DNA of 64,000 nucleotides from Apricaphanius iberus (Eukaryota; Chordata; Actinopteri; Cyprinodontiformes; Aphaniidae). The first letter of the stretch is position 1, and every line of letters starts with the position of its first letter. Under the pieces are notes generated by a model. It was not told the DNA's origin. It was given only the letters and a program-made list of their open reading frames with translations, and did not search any database. Positions 10,526-23,849 of the stretch are shown here, one piece after another. Where the stretch lies: positions 1-64,000 of the forward strand of contig JAPXFQ010002472.1 in assembly GCA_028564705.1 (NCBI GenBank). The letters run 5' to 3'. Both the position numbers and the translations under genes were made by a program.

Positions 10526-11954
10526 TAATACCTTGACCGGAGGATCTTTTTTCTCCCAAATGGATCATCTACACTATTAGTCCTCCTTATTGACAGTCAT
10601 TCCCTAAACGAAACCACTGCCTTCAGGAGCGAGCCTTCGGCAGCTTTGTATCCGGTCTATGAGGGCAGCTCCCGGTGATACGTTGGAGGGAATATCCAAC
10701 TAACTAACTAAGTTTGGCACGTTGTTTGGAGAAATTAATTTCAGATTACTGCTAGAAAAAGTTATCTACATCTATATGGTAACTTTCATGGGAAGACTGT
10801 TTCCCTGGGATTAAAACAGGGATGGCTCCTAAAAAAGTATATTGGTCCTAAACTTGTTTCAGTAGCTGTTAGGAGCTACCTAAAAGGTTTCGGTGTGTTC
10901 ATCAGACTAACCTAGAATCTAAACATCCCTTCAAATGCCTCTTAAGGCAGTGAAAGTATAAAGCACTCAAATAAAACAAGAAGCTTTAATTTGAAGAATA
11001 GAAGATCAAAACTGCGCAACAGCTGAATTCCTGTAAATTGCTTTAGAATCCAGCTTTGTAGGATGCATGCCAAATGGCTGTTACTAATTTAAATATTCAT
11101 GCAAACACACTAACCTTTAAATCTTCCTATTTTATAAGCCTCAGACTTAAAATATAAAAAAAAGCTTGAATTAAAAAACATCAAAGACTGTCTTGTAGAT
11201 ATCAGGTCATCTCCATCTTTTGCCTCCATTCATATATTAGGCTTGAACAAAAAGAATCTTGACTATGCAGGCATGTGGAAATATTAAGAATAATTTCAAG
11301 GTTAAATTATTAATGATTTCACACTCCTACATCCTGCCGTTGCCAGATGTCCACACCACGTTTGTGCAGGGCTGGCAGAGAAGAGCTGTCTGACAGAGCC
11401 TGCTGGGAAAGAAAAGTGTGACTGTTTAAGAAAAAGTGGGACAAGATGCAAGACAACCACAATTACCTTAAAAAACAACAAGATCTACGATCAATCTTAT
11501 CATATTTGATTATTCTTATTACAACAGCATCGTTTTTTAAATTGGACACATTATGCCCTTTTTTTAAACTAATCATAATAGGTCTATTATGTCTTTCCAA
11601 ACATGTTAATGAAGTTCTTTGTACAAAATCCCTCTCACAAAAAGTGATCTCTCCGGCTCAGTTCTAAACAGTTTCGGCCCCTTTCAGAATGAACTGTTTA
11701 GAAGGCTCTGTCACTTTTATTCAGATCAGCCCACCCACCCATCCTGTAACTGGAACCATTTTCAGATAGACGTTCTGGAATATGCTCGTCTTTTGTGTGC
11801 AATTCTGCACACATATGCTTAAAACACGAAGCTGAACAGAAATTTGAAGCGAAATGAAAGGAGTGTGAAGCAGCCTTTGATATATACGATATACATGTCA
11901 TGAATGTGTGCACTCACAGCTTTCCCTGTCCTTCCACCACACACACCATTTTCC
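10526..11954. other. Intron 2 stretch, partly dispersed repeat
   Basis: Mostly AT-rich. The portion from about 11550 to 11720 (attatgccctttttttaaac, ggtctattatgtctttcc, gaatgaactgtttagaagg) resembles a non-autonomous fish DNA element, but the ends could not be paired. No gene was recognised. Confidence 0.35.
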
Positions 11955-12185
11955 TCTAACAACTCTAACAAACTCTAACAATGTTTAAATCCAGGCTGAA
12001 AACAGTTCTTTTTACCTGTGCATATGACAATTGAAAGTATTTTATCTGCACTCTTGCTTTTTATTGTAATTAATTATTTTTTAAGTAGATTTTTTTTCTG
12101 TTTTATTAATTTATGCAACTGTGAAGCACTTTGAATTGCCTTGTGTATGAATTGTGCTCCACAAATGAACTTGCCTTGCCTTTTC
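11955..12185 (+). mobile_element. LINE 3' tail (L2-like, TTGCC-type end)
   Basis: The sequence starts with a C-terminal FKSRLKTVLF-like peptide (atgtttaaatccaggctgaa) and ends with gtgaagcactttgaattgcc, then aacttgccttgcctt. This is a typical 3' end with a short terminal repeat of TTGCC units. It is a truncated dead copy. Confidence 0.6.
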
Positions 12186-12881
12186 CAGAGCTTTACCTGA
12201 CATTTTGAACGCAAACGCCCTGCTGTGACAAGTAGGTTTTTGTTACTAGGGCTTCAGGAGTAAATATACTGTACGGGTAAACGTTATCCGCACAGATGCT
12301 GGAAGTTTGCTTTCAGACACAGAAGTAAAACAGGCTGCGATTTTGCCACACATGAAAAATGGATACAATTCAAATTAAGGGGTGGGGTCTGACAGGTGAA
12401 GGGTGGTTATATGCAAAATCCGCTTATTGTGACATTACAATTTTAGACAGCTTGTAAAAATGCCAAGATTTCTGAAAGCAAAAATTTGCCACACATAAAA
12501 TATTGATGGATGGTTTTTGTTCATGTTAGGAGTGTTTATAGAGGCCGCAGAGAAGCGAATTGTAACATGAAAGGATGAAACGATGATAAAGGTTTTCTAC
12601 ATTCTTTTAATAAAGAGCACTTTATGGGGGACCTTGTTCCTAGCACAGGAAGCAAAAACTTGGAATAAAAAATAAAAAACAAGCAACACATTTTTAAACA
12701 AACTTTAATTTTTTTCACATGGACATTGATCTTTCGTTAAATACAATGCACTACATAGCACATTTATCTTAAAACAGATTCCATCTCCCCTAGAGCCAAT
12801 TTCGATGTATAATAGCTGATGAATAATGTACAACATGTACATTACAGCAAACAACACTAACACACACACAAATACACTCAC
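12186..12881. other. End of intron 2, no gene
   Basis: AT-rich DNA with a short CA stretch at about 12861-12870 just inside the exon 2 donor. Nothing else was recognised. Confidence 0.4.
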
Positions 12882-13017
12882 CAGTCCAGCCATTACGGTT
12901 CTCCTTGCTAACGTCAGCTCCGTGCTGCAGCAGGACCCTGGCACACTCCAGATGGCCCAAAGTGACAGCCAGGTGGAGAGGGGTCCGTCCACGAGGGTCC
13001 AGAGACTCTAAATCCGT
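12882..13017 (-). CDS. ankrd13b: ANKRD13-family gene, coding exon 2 (ankyrin repeat)
   Basis: This exon has 136 nt: 45 codons plus the first base of a split valine codon. On the minus strand the acceptor is ccttccctccag and the donor is gtgagtg, both strong. It encodes TDLESL, then [34 protein letters not shown] and RNGWT, about residues 37-81. [11 protein letters not shown]...GHxExARVLL is a textbook ankyrin repeat and is nearly invariant in ANKRD13 proteins. It joins exon 1 in phase 0 and exon 3 in phase 1, so the reading frame is open across both junctions. A longer open frame over the same bases (12705-12992 minus) is in a different phase and is only a shadow. No frameshift or stop is seen. 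Confidence 0.95.
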
Positions 13018-13317
13018 CTGGAGGGAAGGACAAAAGAGGCAGAATAAGGAGAAGAGAATATTTAAGGCGAGCAGACATGGATAAATGTTAGCCTAAGAAA
13101 GGTCGACATAGAAATGTGAGATTTGTAATATAGCTCTGAGGAGGAGAACTAAGGACAAAAAGAAGAAAAACATTTTGAGGAATGATGGAAAGAAAAACTA
13201 GAAACTGTGATGTATCGTAACTAGTATCTACTTCAATAGAAAAAGATATTATGTCCCTCATTCCGCATAACTATTACCTCTTATTGGTTTCTTTCATTTA
13301 AAAACTGTACAGACAAG

Positions 13318-13540
13318 ACTGGAAATTAGGGATTCACGATACAAATACTGGTATTTTGTATGCCGCCTGATACCGTCTAATGTACTCGTATCGGTTAGAG
13401 TTAACCGATACCATGAACCGACACTTAAAATCTGTAAACTCTGCAGTAATTTCACAGAAAATGATCATTTTTAACTTACGAACACCATTATACCAAAAAA
13501 GCGGCACAATTAATGCTTGAGGTTTCACAAAATGTCTTCT
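13318..13540. repeat. Dispersed repeat with ACGATAC / GTATCGG motifs
   Basis: The run agggattcacgatacaaata, tactcgtatcggttagag and ttaaccgatacc looks like the end of a fish DNA transposon with internal palindromes. The opposite end was not found. The short minus-strand frame over it is not considered a gene. Confidence 0.3.
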
Positions 13541-14804
13541 TAACTCTCAATTTAGAAGCACATAAGCATACCGTTTGCTTTTAATTTGTGCTAAACCAAT
13601 ATAATTTGCAAACATAGCATTTGAAAATGCTTGGTGTGTCATTTGCCTTTAGAATGGGCAATAAGGCAGCTATTTTAGCAATAACTGTGCTAGTACTTCT
13701 CTTAAGAGTGTCAAACAGCTATTCTGTTTTATACTAAACTTCTTCATAATTAAGCATTTTAGTTTCTGTACAGCTGATTTGGCGTCACATATGTGCAGTA
13801 AAAAAAGGCTATATTACAAACTGGTTCCTAAGGTCTTTTCCAAATTACAAACCATTGTTTTCATGCTGTGTCCCTTATCTCCTATCCGCTATAGTGGATA
13901 GAAAATGTCTAAAACCCCAAGAAAAACACATTTTTGGGGCATAAAAAAATTAAACAAGGATACATCATTTCAAAACCTTTTCCACCATTAACGTGCAATA
14001 AATCCTGTATTATTGAACTGAAAAACATACACATCTGGTCGTGCAAAACACAAAAACAAAGAGCCGAAACAACAAGCTTGCAAAAGAGTACCAAGACAAA
14101 TACTTTGTTCGACCCGCTTTCATTCACTTCCAGCCTTCAGTCTTCTTGGATACAGAAAGGCCATCACCAAAAAGGGAATCTCATTAGCCATAATAAAGTT
14201 CAGCTGCTTAATAGAACTTTCCAAAAATTTGCTCTTTTGCATTGTTCACCTGAAGCTATAGTTTGCAGATCAAAATTATCTCACTGGCCAAAGATTTGCC
14301 GTTTGAAGAAGAGTACCAAAGAAATCCTCAACAACATGTGTGGACTATGGCTCAGAAAAAGACAGTCAACAATAGCTAGAGGAAAATACCAACACTTACA
14401 TTAACCAATATTGGCTGTTTCTCCATATTTGATCAAAAGAAAGGTCAGGGTGGAAGAATAGGCTGACAGCAACACTAAAGGACATGACAGAGTTTCTGGT
14501 TTATTGCATTCTACATGAAAGCTGTCTCCTATAGTCTACATTATGTCTGGACTCTGGAATAAGGTAAAAAGACGGGATTTTGCTTTTGGGGGGAAAAAAC
14601 AAACAAAACAAGCATACCTGAGATGGCTAAAGTCTCCCAAATCTTTGTGGGAGACTGATAAAGCTAAACTGCCAAAAAATATGTGGTCCGTTAACTAAAG
14701 AACAACAAAACCAGAGCATTGTGACGAAGGGATCATGACTGGGGATACTTTACTTCTATGAGAACTGTGGTTTGTGTCAAGGTTAAAGAGGTACATGAAC
14801 AGAA
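13541..14804. other. Intron 1 stretch, nothing recognised
   Basis: No family, RNA or repeat boundary was recognised. The 156-codon plus-strand frame at 13934-14404 has no domain-like pattern, is lysine- and serine-rich by base composition, and is not called. Confidence 0.35.
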
Positions 14805-15478
14805 AAGTCTTCCTTTTTGATAAAGCTTATTGTTAGTGGCTTAGGTTATCCTCAGCTATTTTTTTTAGTTATGCTGCTACAGGTTTAGACTATTGGAGGA
14901 CAGACTGACCACTTTTCTTCTCTCTTCTACTTTTTCCTTCTACCACTCTCTAGAGATATTTTTTCTGCTGTTATTGTGATTGTTAACCCAGTTTTCTCTC
15001 AGTAATTTCCCCCCCATAGAAGCTCCACCTGGTTTGGTACCCTGCTCAACTACAATGCTCCCTGCTGGATGGGGAGCATCGGTCCAGATGATGCTCAAAG
15101 GGACCGAGCATCCTCCATGCTGTCTCTTCTCTGTCTTCTCAGACCCCCAGACTATCTTGGCAGATGACCGCTTGTACTGAGCCAGGGTTCTGCCAGAGGT
15201 TTCTTCCCGTTAAAGGGGAGTTTTTCCTCTCCACTGTCGCTACATGCTTGCTCAGTATGAGGGATTGCTGAGGAATAGCTGTGGTTGGAGTCTGCATGAT
15301 CTGGGCACAACCTCAAGTAGATGACTCAATCTGCAGGGATTCCTAACATGGAAAACTTTTAACTGATTGGAATGTTTGTATAATTGTATTGAAACAACTT
15401 TTGTTGTAGTGCCTTGAGATGACATTTGTTGTGCATTGGCGCTATATAAATAAAAGTGAATTGAAAATTGAATTGAAT
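14805..15478 (+). mobile_element. L2 3' tail, 5'-truncated
   Basis: The sequence runs parallel to the 55.5-56.2 kb copy from tttttgataaagctta onward: tgctgctacaggtttagact, gaagctccacctggtttggt, ccctgctggatggggagcat, gttctgccagaggtttcttc, tgcctgagat-type tgccttgagatgacattt, and ggcgctatataaataaaag followed by ATTGAA repeats. It is about 670 bp of non-coding tail, antisense to the host gene. The short peptide frames over it are artefacts of the tail. Confidence 0.85.
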
Positions 15479-15588
15479 GTAACGACCGGTTTCGACCCAA
15501 AACCTACAGGTGACAGCGAGAAACCTAAAGATTTTTTTTTGCAAACAAAAGTATGGTTTTACCAGAGGAACAGAGGTGTGTTATTGGT

Positions 15589-15662
<74 letters not shown>

Positions 15663-15671
15663 TAGATAGAT
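15589..15671 (+). repeat. GATA/GACA microsatellite
   Basis: Two GATA units, about 17 uninterrupted GACA units, then GATA units again (83 bp). This makes the TDRQ peptide repeat in an overlapping open frame, which is not a gene. Confidence 0.97.
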
Positions 15672-18600
15672 GTGTTCCAGGTTATTTAAATACTTTTCAT
15701 GTGTGTTTTTTTTTTCTTTTGAAGTAAATGCTTTTTTATGTCTTTTCTTTTTTTAAACAGTTTTTTTGGATGAAGTTTACCCTTAAAACTTGGATTATAC
15801 ATATGCCACCATCATTAACAGGTTCCAATGTATCTCAATCATACTTTAATGAAATGACATGTCATGGTCCTGTTTGCGTACATTACAACAACTGGTTAAC
15901 AGGTGTTTGAGACCGTTTGTAGGCAATACATTTGCCAGAATGATCTTAGATCTGCTATCCAGTTAAGCAGAGCTTTTGACAGTCACATTATTCTTGGAAA
16001 TGGCTGATGCAAGGACAGTTGTGTTAGTCTTAAGGGCTTGAATTCTAGTTAAGGTTTACTTTTTTCAGGTAAATATTTGTCACGATCAGCCGTGTGAAAC
16101 AGGCTTTAGGCAAAAATTTGACAGAGAAATGATACCAATATTAATACTACAGGGGAACAAGAGAAAGTGTGAATATACACCGATGTGAAGTGGTATTTTT
16201 TTTCAACAACAGACCGAACAAAACAGTGTGTTGTATGAGGAAGCTGGTTGTTTGATGAGCGATGGTGAAAATGAGGATCACGCACAGACACAGAAACACT
16301 CAGCAGTCATCAGTCAGTAACTGCTTCCTTCTGTTTTGTCTATTTGCAAGGGAAATAAGGGAGCGCACATGGGATTTATAGAAAAACCAGAATGCATGAG
16401 AGCAGAAAGATGCTCACAAACACATGACACAACCATGCATTGAAACTGCAATATCTTTTGGGTCATGTTACAAAAAGAAAATGAATTTAATGAGAGAAAC
16501 ATGATACCACAACTACAGTGTGTATGTTAATGGATGAAGCTATCTCCATTACGTTGCAATCTCTAAATCTTTGGTTAACAGTTCTTTCCAATGTAGTTCT
16601 AAAGCAAAGGAAAAAAAAAAGAGAAAAAGGAAACGATGACATTCAAAACCAGCAAGATATCCATGGTACAAGGTTGTGCCTGTCAGCAATACATACAAAA
16701 TGGCACCTAGGGGAGGAAAAGAGGGTCAGATGAAGAAAATAAATGGGACAACGTAATGAGGGATTCTCCCAGGAGCTGAGGAGACAGGGGAATGGATCGA
16801 GATTCAACAAAAACAACACAAGTCTCTGCTAAAAACTCTAAAGGCTCCATCGAGCAAGATCAGATGATAAAATAGATACTTTCTGAGGCCTTGAAATCAA
16901 TTACTGGTTCCGATTGTTTTTGGTGTACAAACACGAAGGCAAGCATTTAACACCAAAAAGGATTAAAAAAATATTAGCAAGGAAAAACTCTATAATGGGT
17001 CGTTTTGTCAGTCGATAATGTCCTTCCTAGGGTTTCTGTCTGTGTAATGTTTGAGACGATCAGTTTAGGCTTTTGTTCGGAGCCCTGCTCAATTTCCGAA
17101 GAGGAGCAAATAACATACAGGACAGAGATAGAGTAAAAGAAGGAAGCTAATAAGGGAGAGCATAAACAGGAACATATGGCAAAAGGTGAAAGGAGGTGGA
17201 AACAAGCGAGAAAGTCACGGCAGCTGGTTTGTTTCAGGGGAAGCAGAGGTTGCTGAAGGAGACAGTTCAGACGGAGCGCAGAGAGTTGCCAGAAAAAAAC
17301 AGAACGTGCCATGTTTAAAATCTTCCATTAAAAAAGGCGGACTGTAAGGGATAATGCTTTATTTCACAAGGTTTATTGTCATATTATTTACCATACAGCA
17401 CTTCCCAATGATGAAATACACTACAAGGATGCTTAAAAGGCATTGCAAGCTTAAGCAGCCATGATAAATGAGACTCTCCAGTGTCATTCAGAGTAGATTA
17501 AACTCTTACTCCTTTTATGTACCTCATTCAAACTCGGAGCGAGTTAGCTCAAAGCATTTGAAAAGGCGCACGGAAGACCTCCCCGACTCCATCTCTGTCG
17601 GCCTCGTACTTGCTTATGCCTTAATTTGGCTTGACTTCTTTGACCCAGCCGCCTCTCCATTGTCAACCCTCAAATGACTTGCAACAAACACTAAAAAAAA
17701 CAAAAACAACTCCTGCCCTCGTCATATTTTCAAAATAGCAGGATTCCCAATGATAGGTCCGAGGAGCATCAGCGAACAGTACCGGCCTGAAACCGTCAGC
17801 TCAGCCTTATTTATCGGTGATTCATGTAGTCTGGCTTTCTCACAATGTTTCCAGTGCTTAGAGCTATTGTGACGGGCAGAGGTCAAAGTTAACAGACCTC
17901 AGAGAGGAAGGCTGTAATTTAACTTATATAGACAAGACTGACTTCAGTAAAAATGTAATTGAAGAAAAAGATGTCCATGTTTTGGTATAATAAGGTAAGT
18001 TTGAAAGTTATCTCATATACATTTCTAATGGTTTGAAAATGACACCAGATGTTCCCATTCCACAGACTCATGTTTTAATAAATATTTTTAACCCCTCTCT
18101 TGAAATTAGTTTGAAAATGTATTTTTTATTAGAACTACATGATTTTGATTCAGCCAGTAAAGCACACACCTATACACCTGTCCCTACCTTATTTCTAAAA
18201 CCCAAAAAGCCTTGCGTTATTAATCTGGATGACCTCCAGACTGGGTCTTTTTTTTCCCGAGGGCCAAAAATCATATTAATACGAAGGAATGTCAACTTTT
18301 AGGGGACTTTTTCATGCATTCTTGATTTACCTTGGTTGTTTGATTGTAAGTTTTTTTAACTGGGGAAGCGGGTCATTACATCGGCAGCTTCACAAACCCA
18401 GGCAGTGTGCACCAAGTATCACAGTTCTGGGGTGTTTTTTGTTTAGTTTTTTTGGATTGTAATAGTTCACTTAAAGTTCTCGCTCACTGGTGTTTTTATT
18501 AATTTTTCAGTGTTCTCTGGTATGAAAGAATGTAGGTTTTTGTCAAAAATAAATAATTCCCAGTCTATTTCAGTTTATGCCAGTTCAGTGTGGGAGTGGA

Positions 18601-21560
18601 GACTCAACAAGATGCAGGGGCTTGCTCATTAAGATTAATGACATGCAAGTTTCTGTCCTCTGATTGGTTAACTGCGACACTACTCTTACACTGCCTCTGT
18701 TTACTAAAATCAGTAACATGAGACAAAAATGGTGCCAGTATTTATGCTTAGACAGAGTTTACCAATATCATATGCAGCATGATTTTAGAACACAGAGTGA
18801 CTGACTGTAATAAAAAAAAACTTTCCAGTGAAGGAGACCTTTAAGGTTTATAGTTTCTGCCTTTTTAGTTATTTCCTTACAGTCTGTCTTCATAGGTTTT
18901 TTATTTTTCTGTTCCTCATTCCGGATATTTGTATTAAACTTTATGATCAGGTTCTACTGTTTTTCGGTTCAAGTCGTATTATGTTAAGTCCCTTGTATTA
19001 TTCAGTGTTTTAAAGGTCTAGCCACAGCTTAATTCCTTTGTTTGTGGTTTACTAATTTGTTTTAACCTTTTGTTTCTTGTACATTTTTGTCTTGTTTCTC
19101 TATTTTAATGCTTACATCTCCCTAGTTTATTAGGTCTGCTTTTTGTTTCTCCCATGGCAGTCGTTAATTAAATTCACAAGCTTTCAACTAGCAAAAGCTG
19201 TCTAATTAGAGCAGCATTTGTTCACATCACTATTCTGTCTCAATTTAGTTTTGTATAGATGACCCAAAATATGGAATAATCTGACACCTTTTCTTGCAAA
19301 AAGGTTAACAATTTACTATTGAAAAGCTCGTAGACATCTGCTTCAGAGTGATTTTCTTTATAGGATAAATGTTAAAGCTCACTTTGTCAAATAAACAAAT
19401 AAAAAAAAAAAAATATGAGTCAATAGTCTGCCTCCTGTTTCACCAATTCACCAATACTCCAGTCATGGCATTCCCCTGCGCTGTCTAATCATCCCCATGT
19501 GTTCAACCCAATCTGTGTCTGGTTTAAGCTCTTGATTTTTCACTGTACAGCACCAGATTCTCTGTTATCATTCACGGGGTTGATGGCCTCTTCCGGATTT
19601 GAATCAGTTTTTATTAAAATCCATAATATGCCTCTCATCATCGGCTTTTTGGAGTTTTAGCTCTGCACCACTAAACATGACACCAAGCTCCCACTCAACC
19701 ACTGAGTTGGGGAGACATGCTTACATTGCGAACTTAACGGTCAAGATTTTTCATTGTACGGTATAGATTCACTAGTTGGTCAGTTCCTCTTTTGCGACAA
19801 GTGGATTTAGACATACAAACATAACTTAAAAATATATTACATTTAAAGTTAAAAAGATAATATGAAAGATAGACGATTTTAAATTGAATATACCAAAATA
19901 CAATGTTGAAAACATTAAATCAGTTCAACATGCTTGGTCAAGTCCCTTCACAACAGCATTTTCTTGTACTCAAGGAGTTTGTTTTAAACCGTTTTTCATC
20001 CTTGATGGTTGGTCACGACGCAATGCATTGTTTTGACAAAGACATAGGAGCAAAGATGGTCTAAGATATACATTACAATGGGTCTGACTTATCAAAGGTT
20101 TTTGGTTGTTAAAACGGGCACATACACCACTGTGTCACAAAAAAATGCAGCAGCTGATTTACTATCCATGCAGAAGTTAGACTACACCTGTTAAAGTCAC
20201 AGAAAATGGCGTAATCTATTGAGCACATTTGCCCTTGATAAATATGCAATCTGCATGTTAACACTTAATAAACAATCTAATGGCCATAAACGTGACAGAT
20301 TTGTCGATCTTCACCTTTGTAATTTAATCAGATCTGCATCTGCTGTTTATTCATTTGGATCTCCGTTAGTTTCCACTGGAGTAGCTACTAATCTTCTAGG
20401 GTACAGTTAATAAAATCTAATAATAAATGTACGATACTAAAATGACAAGTATATATGACATTTAAAAAACAAAATTCATACATTTCAGATTAAATACAAA
20501 AGATAGATGTAATTAACTCGTACTTTTCCAGCCTTCAGTAAAATTCCTAAAACATTTATCTAGATCCAAACCTAAAATTCGATTTAAATACTTTTTTTCA
20601 AAGAATAAATCTCCCACATTCTAGCAGGTTTTACCATAAAATTAATACATTTAATAGAGGAAGTGATGAAGTGCAGTGCATTTCAACAATATTGATAGAA
20701 TATCAGAACATCTTAGTACTGCGAGCAGCGGTTTTTTGGACAAGCTGCACCTTTAATAATTCGGACTCTGGAATATGCTTGCATGGAGCAAGAGCACTGC
20801 ATGTACACAGCATGCATTAAGTTTATTAATGACAAAACGAAAAAAATAATACACAGACATTATAGCCTGATAGTAATTTACTCTAACAGCCATTAACATG
20901 GAATGTATGTTGTCTTTTCCCCCTTTTTTTGTCAAAGACACATTATGAATCCACTAAGATTATTTTTCTCTCTGGCTGAAAGGGGCGGAAAGGCTGGCAC
21001 ATAGTACAGGGTGAAAAGTCCTCATTTGAATACTGTTTCTGAACCTGTTAGAATTTGTACACACAAATCTTAGTAGATCAACCACAAATGAAGGACAACC
21101 CACTGTCGCAAATGTTTGCGGCACACTCAGTTTTGTGTTCTTTATTTGAAATTTGATAAATCATGCACTATATATTTTGTAGCCTGATCACAAGAGTGAG
21201 GGCCAACAGGTGTTTTGAAGTCTGCCCTTGGTGGCTATTAAAGTTCTTTAGATCCTGTGTTGTTCAGCTCCTTAGGCAGCTGAATGGGCAACTCAAAGAC
21301 TCAGAAGTATCACATAAGCCAACTAAAAGGTTAAGTCTTTCCAGCACCACATGCTGACGTGCAGACATACAGATATAACTCACTCAGATGGGAAAAATGT
21401 TAAGACGAAAAAAAAACAGCACACACAGTTCATTAAATCATGATGAAGAACTCTCCTCCTCTCACATTAACAAGACAGGAACTCTCAGGAGGCAAGACAG
21501 TTGTTTACAACTAATGGGCCGTGCACTATGTCGACTGTCTTCTCTTTCTGCTTTGTTTAG
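15672..21560. other. Intron 1, 5.9 kb of mostly unassigned AT-rich DNA
   Basis: No host exon or RNA gene was recognised. Around 18590-18720 (attaatgacatgcaagtttc, tctgattggttaactg) and 20060-20410 (gggtctgacttatcaaaggt, gcacatttgcccttgataaa) the sequence has the feel of dispersed DNA-transposon remnants without identifiable ends. Homopolymer A and T runs are common. Confidence 0.35.
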
Positions 21561-23182
21561 GCAAGGCAAGGCAATTTTATCTGTTTAGCAGACTTTCAAC
21601 ACAGGGTAATTCAAGGTGCTTTAAATTATTCGGTGGTAAAGAAACCAAACAGATGATAAAAGCATAGGAAAAAAACCCATGAAATTAGTAGTAAGACAAA
21701 AAAAGCGTAAAAGTATGACAATTAAAAACAGCAATTAAACATAAAACATGAGAATCAATTTAAAAAAAACATTTCAATGTACTTTAAATGATTTGGTGGT
21801 AAAGAGAAAAGACCAAAAGTTTGGAAACACCTACTCATTCAGTGTGTTTCCCTTCTTTTCATGACACACAGTACACACAGTAATTCCATGCATTATTTGT
21901 TCATTCATAGTTTTGATGCCCTTAATTGAGAATCTACAATGTAGTCATGAAAAGAAAGAAAACGCATTGAATGAGGTGTGTCCAAACTTTTGGTGATCTT
22001 TGATTTAAAATAGCTTAAAGATTCAGCAGCTCTGCAGTTGTCTTGGAGTTTCTTCCAGATTTGTGAGGCATAGAAGATGAAACATGCTTCTCCATGTTTG
22101 ATTCTAATTCTAGGGATATTTAGTAAACTAGAGTTGGAGGACCTGGATGGTCTGCTCTGGTTGGTATAGTGACAACAGGTCTTCAACATACTTTGGTGCA
22201 AAACCATTTATTGATTTATAAACTAGTATGAGTATTTTAAAGTCTATTCTCTTAGCTACAGGGAGCCAGTGTAAGGACTTTAGATGTGCGTTGATTTGCT
22301 CTACTTTCCTGGTTCTAGTGAGGAGGAGAGCAGCAGCGTTCTGGATCAGCTGCAGCTGTCTGATTGACTTTTTAGGTAGACCTGTGAGAACGAAGTTGCA
22401 GTAATCAATCCGACTAAAGATGAATTTATGGATAAATTTTTCAAGGTCCATTTGTGACATTAGTCCTTTCAAGCTTATTTTGTAAACTGCTTTTCATACA
22501 GGAAATGCATCTCAATGTGCTTTACAGATTAAAATGACCCCACATTAACCACATACCCATCCCTCCGCACCGATTGTTCTTCAGGTGATAGAAGACTGAC
22601 CTTGTCATTGCCTTTATGTGACCCTGGAGGTTCAGGTCTGCATCCATTATTACACCTAGATTACCCGCCTGATCAGTAGTTACTAGTTGTATTAACTGAA
22701 GCTGTGTGCTAACTCTTGATCGTTCCCGTTTAGGTACAAAAATAAATACTTCAGTTTTGTTTCTGTTCAACTGGAGAAAGCTGTGGGACATTCAGCAATT
22801 GATTTGCCCGATGCATTTACTTACTGCTTGAATAGGTAAATAGTCACCTGGTGACATTGCAATGTAAAGCTGAATATCATCTGCATAGTTATGGTAATTA
22901 ATCTTATTGGTTGTTATAATCTGGGCTAGTGGGTGCATGTACATATTAAATAGAAGAGGCCCCAGGATAGGGCCTTGGGGAACCCACATGTCATTTATTT
23001 TAATTTTGATGTAAAGTTTCCTATTGAAACCTGTTCTTCAGGTACTACTCAAACCAGCCAAGTACTGTGCGAGAGAGTCCGACCCAGCTCTCCAGTCGTT
23101 CAAATAGTATTTTGTGTTCAATAGTGTCAAACGCTGCACTAAGGTCCAACAGAACTAGCACTGTGGTTCTACCATCTGTGTG
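21561..23182 (-). mobile_element. L2-like LINE copy, minus strand, 5'-truncated
   Basis: Read on the minus strand, it contains TTVLVLLDLSAAFDTIEHKI (from about 23175 down), [37 protein letters not shown] (22840-22900, catalytic YADD intact), [54 protein letters not shown] and RQLQLIQNAAALLLTRTRKV. It ends in a 3' tail with TTGCC-type repeats (gcaaggcaaggcaa at 21561-21574 on the plus strand). A short LINE-tail-like insertion breaks the frame at about 22470-22560, and a MITE lies at 21802-22004. It is one of few LINE copies in the same orientation as the host gene. Confidence 0.85.
21802..22004. mobile_element. Tc1/mariner-type MITE with ~60-bp inverted ends
   Basis: The left end (accaaaagtttggaaacacc) and the right end (reverse complement accaaaagtttggacacacc) begin arms that stay similar for about 60 bp, to cttcttttcatgac. 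TA dinucleotides at 21800-21801 and 22005-22006 fit Tc1/mariner target duplication. There is no coding region. It is nested in the minus-strand L2 copy. Confidence 0.7.
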
Positions 23183-23193
23183 TGTTTGTTTTA

Positions 23194-23221
23194 AACACAC
23201 ACACACACACACACACACACA
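23194..23221. repeat. CA microsatellite
   Basis: About 14 uninterrupted AC units lie right at the truncated 5' end of the minus-strand L2 copy. Confidence 0.95.
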
Positions 23222-23849
23222 TTCATGCAGACTAATATAAACACACATACACACATGCACAGAGTTTCCGTGGCTCTATTTGACTTGTGTGAATCAGGTT
23301 TCAAAGTGGAAACATGATATTATTTCAGCTCATGTATTAGTTTCCCCTCATCACTTCCCAGTAAATTCAGTCATTGGAGTGCAGGGAAAAGCTACTTTCA
23401 GTGTAAAGCTGAATAACTCTGTTTTTTTATTTATTTTTTAGCTAATTCATGGTTTCCCAAGTTGAATATAAAGCTGGAGTAGAGGTGTGTGCCACAGACT
23501 GATAGGGAAGTGCTTCTAATACAAGCCATGCGGGAAGTTAATCAATCACTTGGTCAATAATGTCCCACATTCTAACTTGCCACATAAAGATAAGATGGAA
23601 CAAATAATCTTATCTCAGCCCTGCCTTAATGAGTTATAGCAGTGAGACAACAGGGCCTGGAGGCCTTATTATAATGCGGACTTTACGGCTTCCTCCAGGA
23701 GTTGAAACAATTTTTCTTTTAGATTTCCAGACAGTCGTTTGAGATTTTGACAGTATTGTAAGTAAGCAGTCTCATTATTGGATGTTGTTAGCATCATTTA
23801 TGAATTTCCAGCAATGACAAATCAAAATGTCATCCAAAAGAAATGTTCA
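23222..23849. other. Intron 1 stretch, nothing recognised
   Basis: About 630 bp between two opposite-facing L2 copies, with no recognisable coding or repeat signal. Confidence 0.4.

Noticed and set aside
12705..12992. 95-codon minus-strand open frame over exon 2
   Set aside because: Wrong phase; the exon reads [11 protein letters not shown] in another frame with proper splice sites.
13934..14404. 156-codon plus-strand open frame
   Set aside because: Composition looks random (K/S/N/H-rich), with no domain and no neighbouring exons.
15419..15727. Open frame with TDRQ peptide repeats
   Set aside because: It comes from the GACA microsatellite and an L2 tail end.
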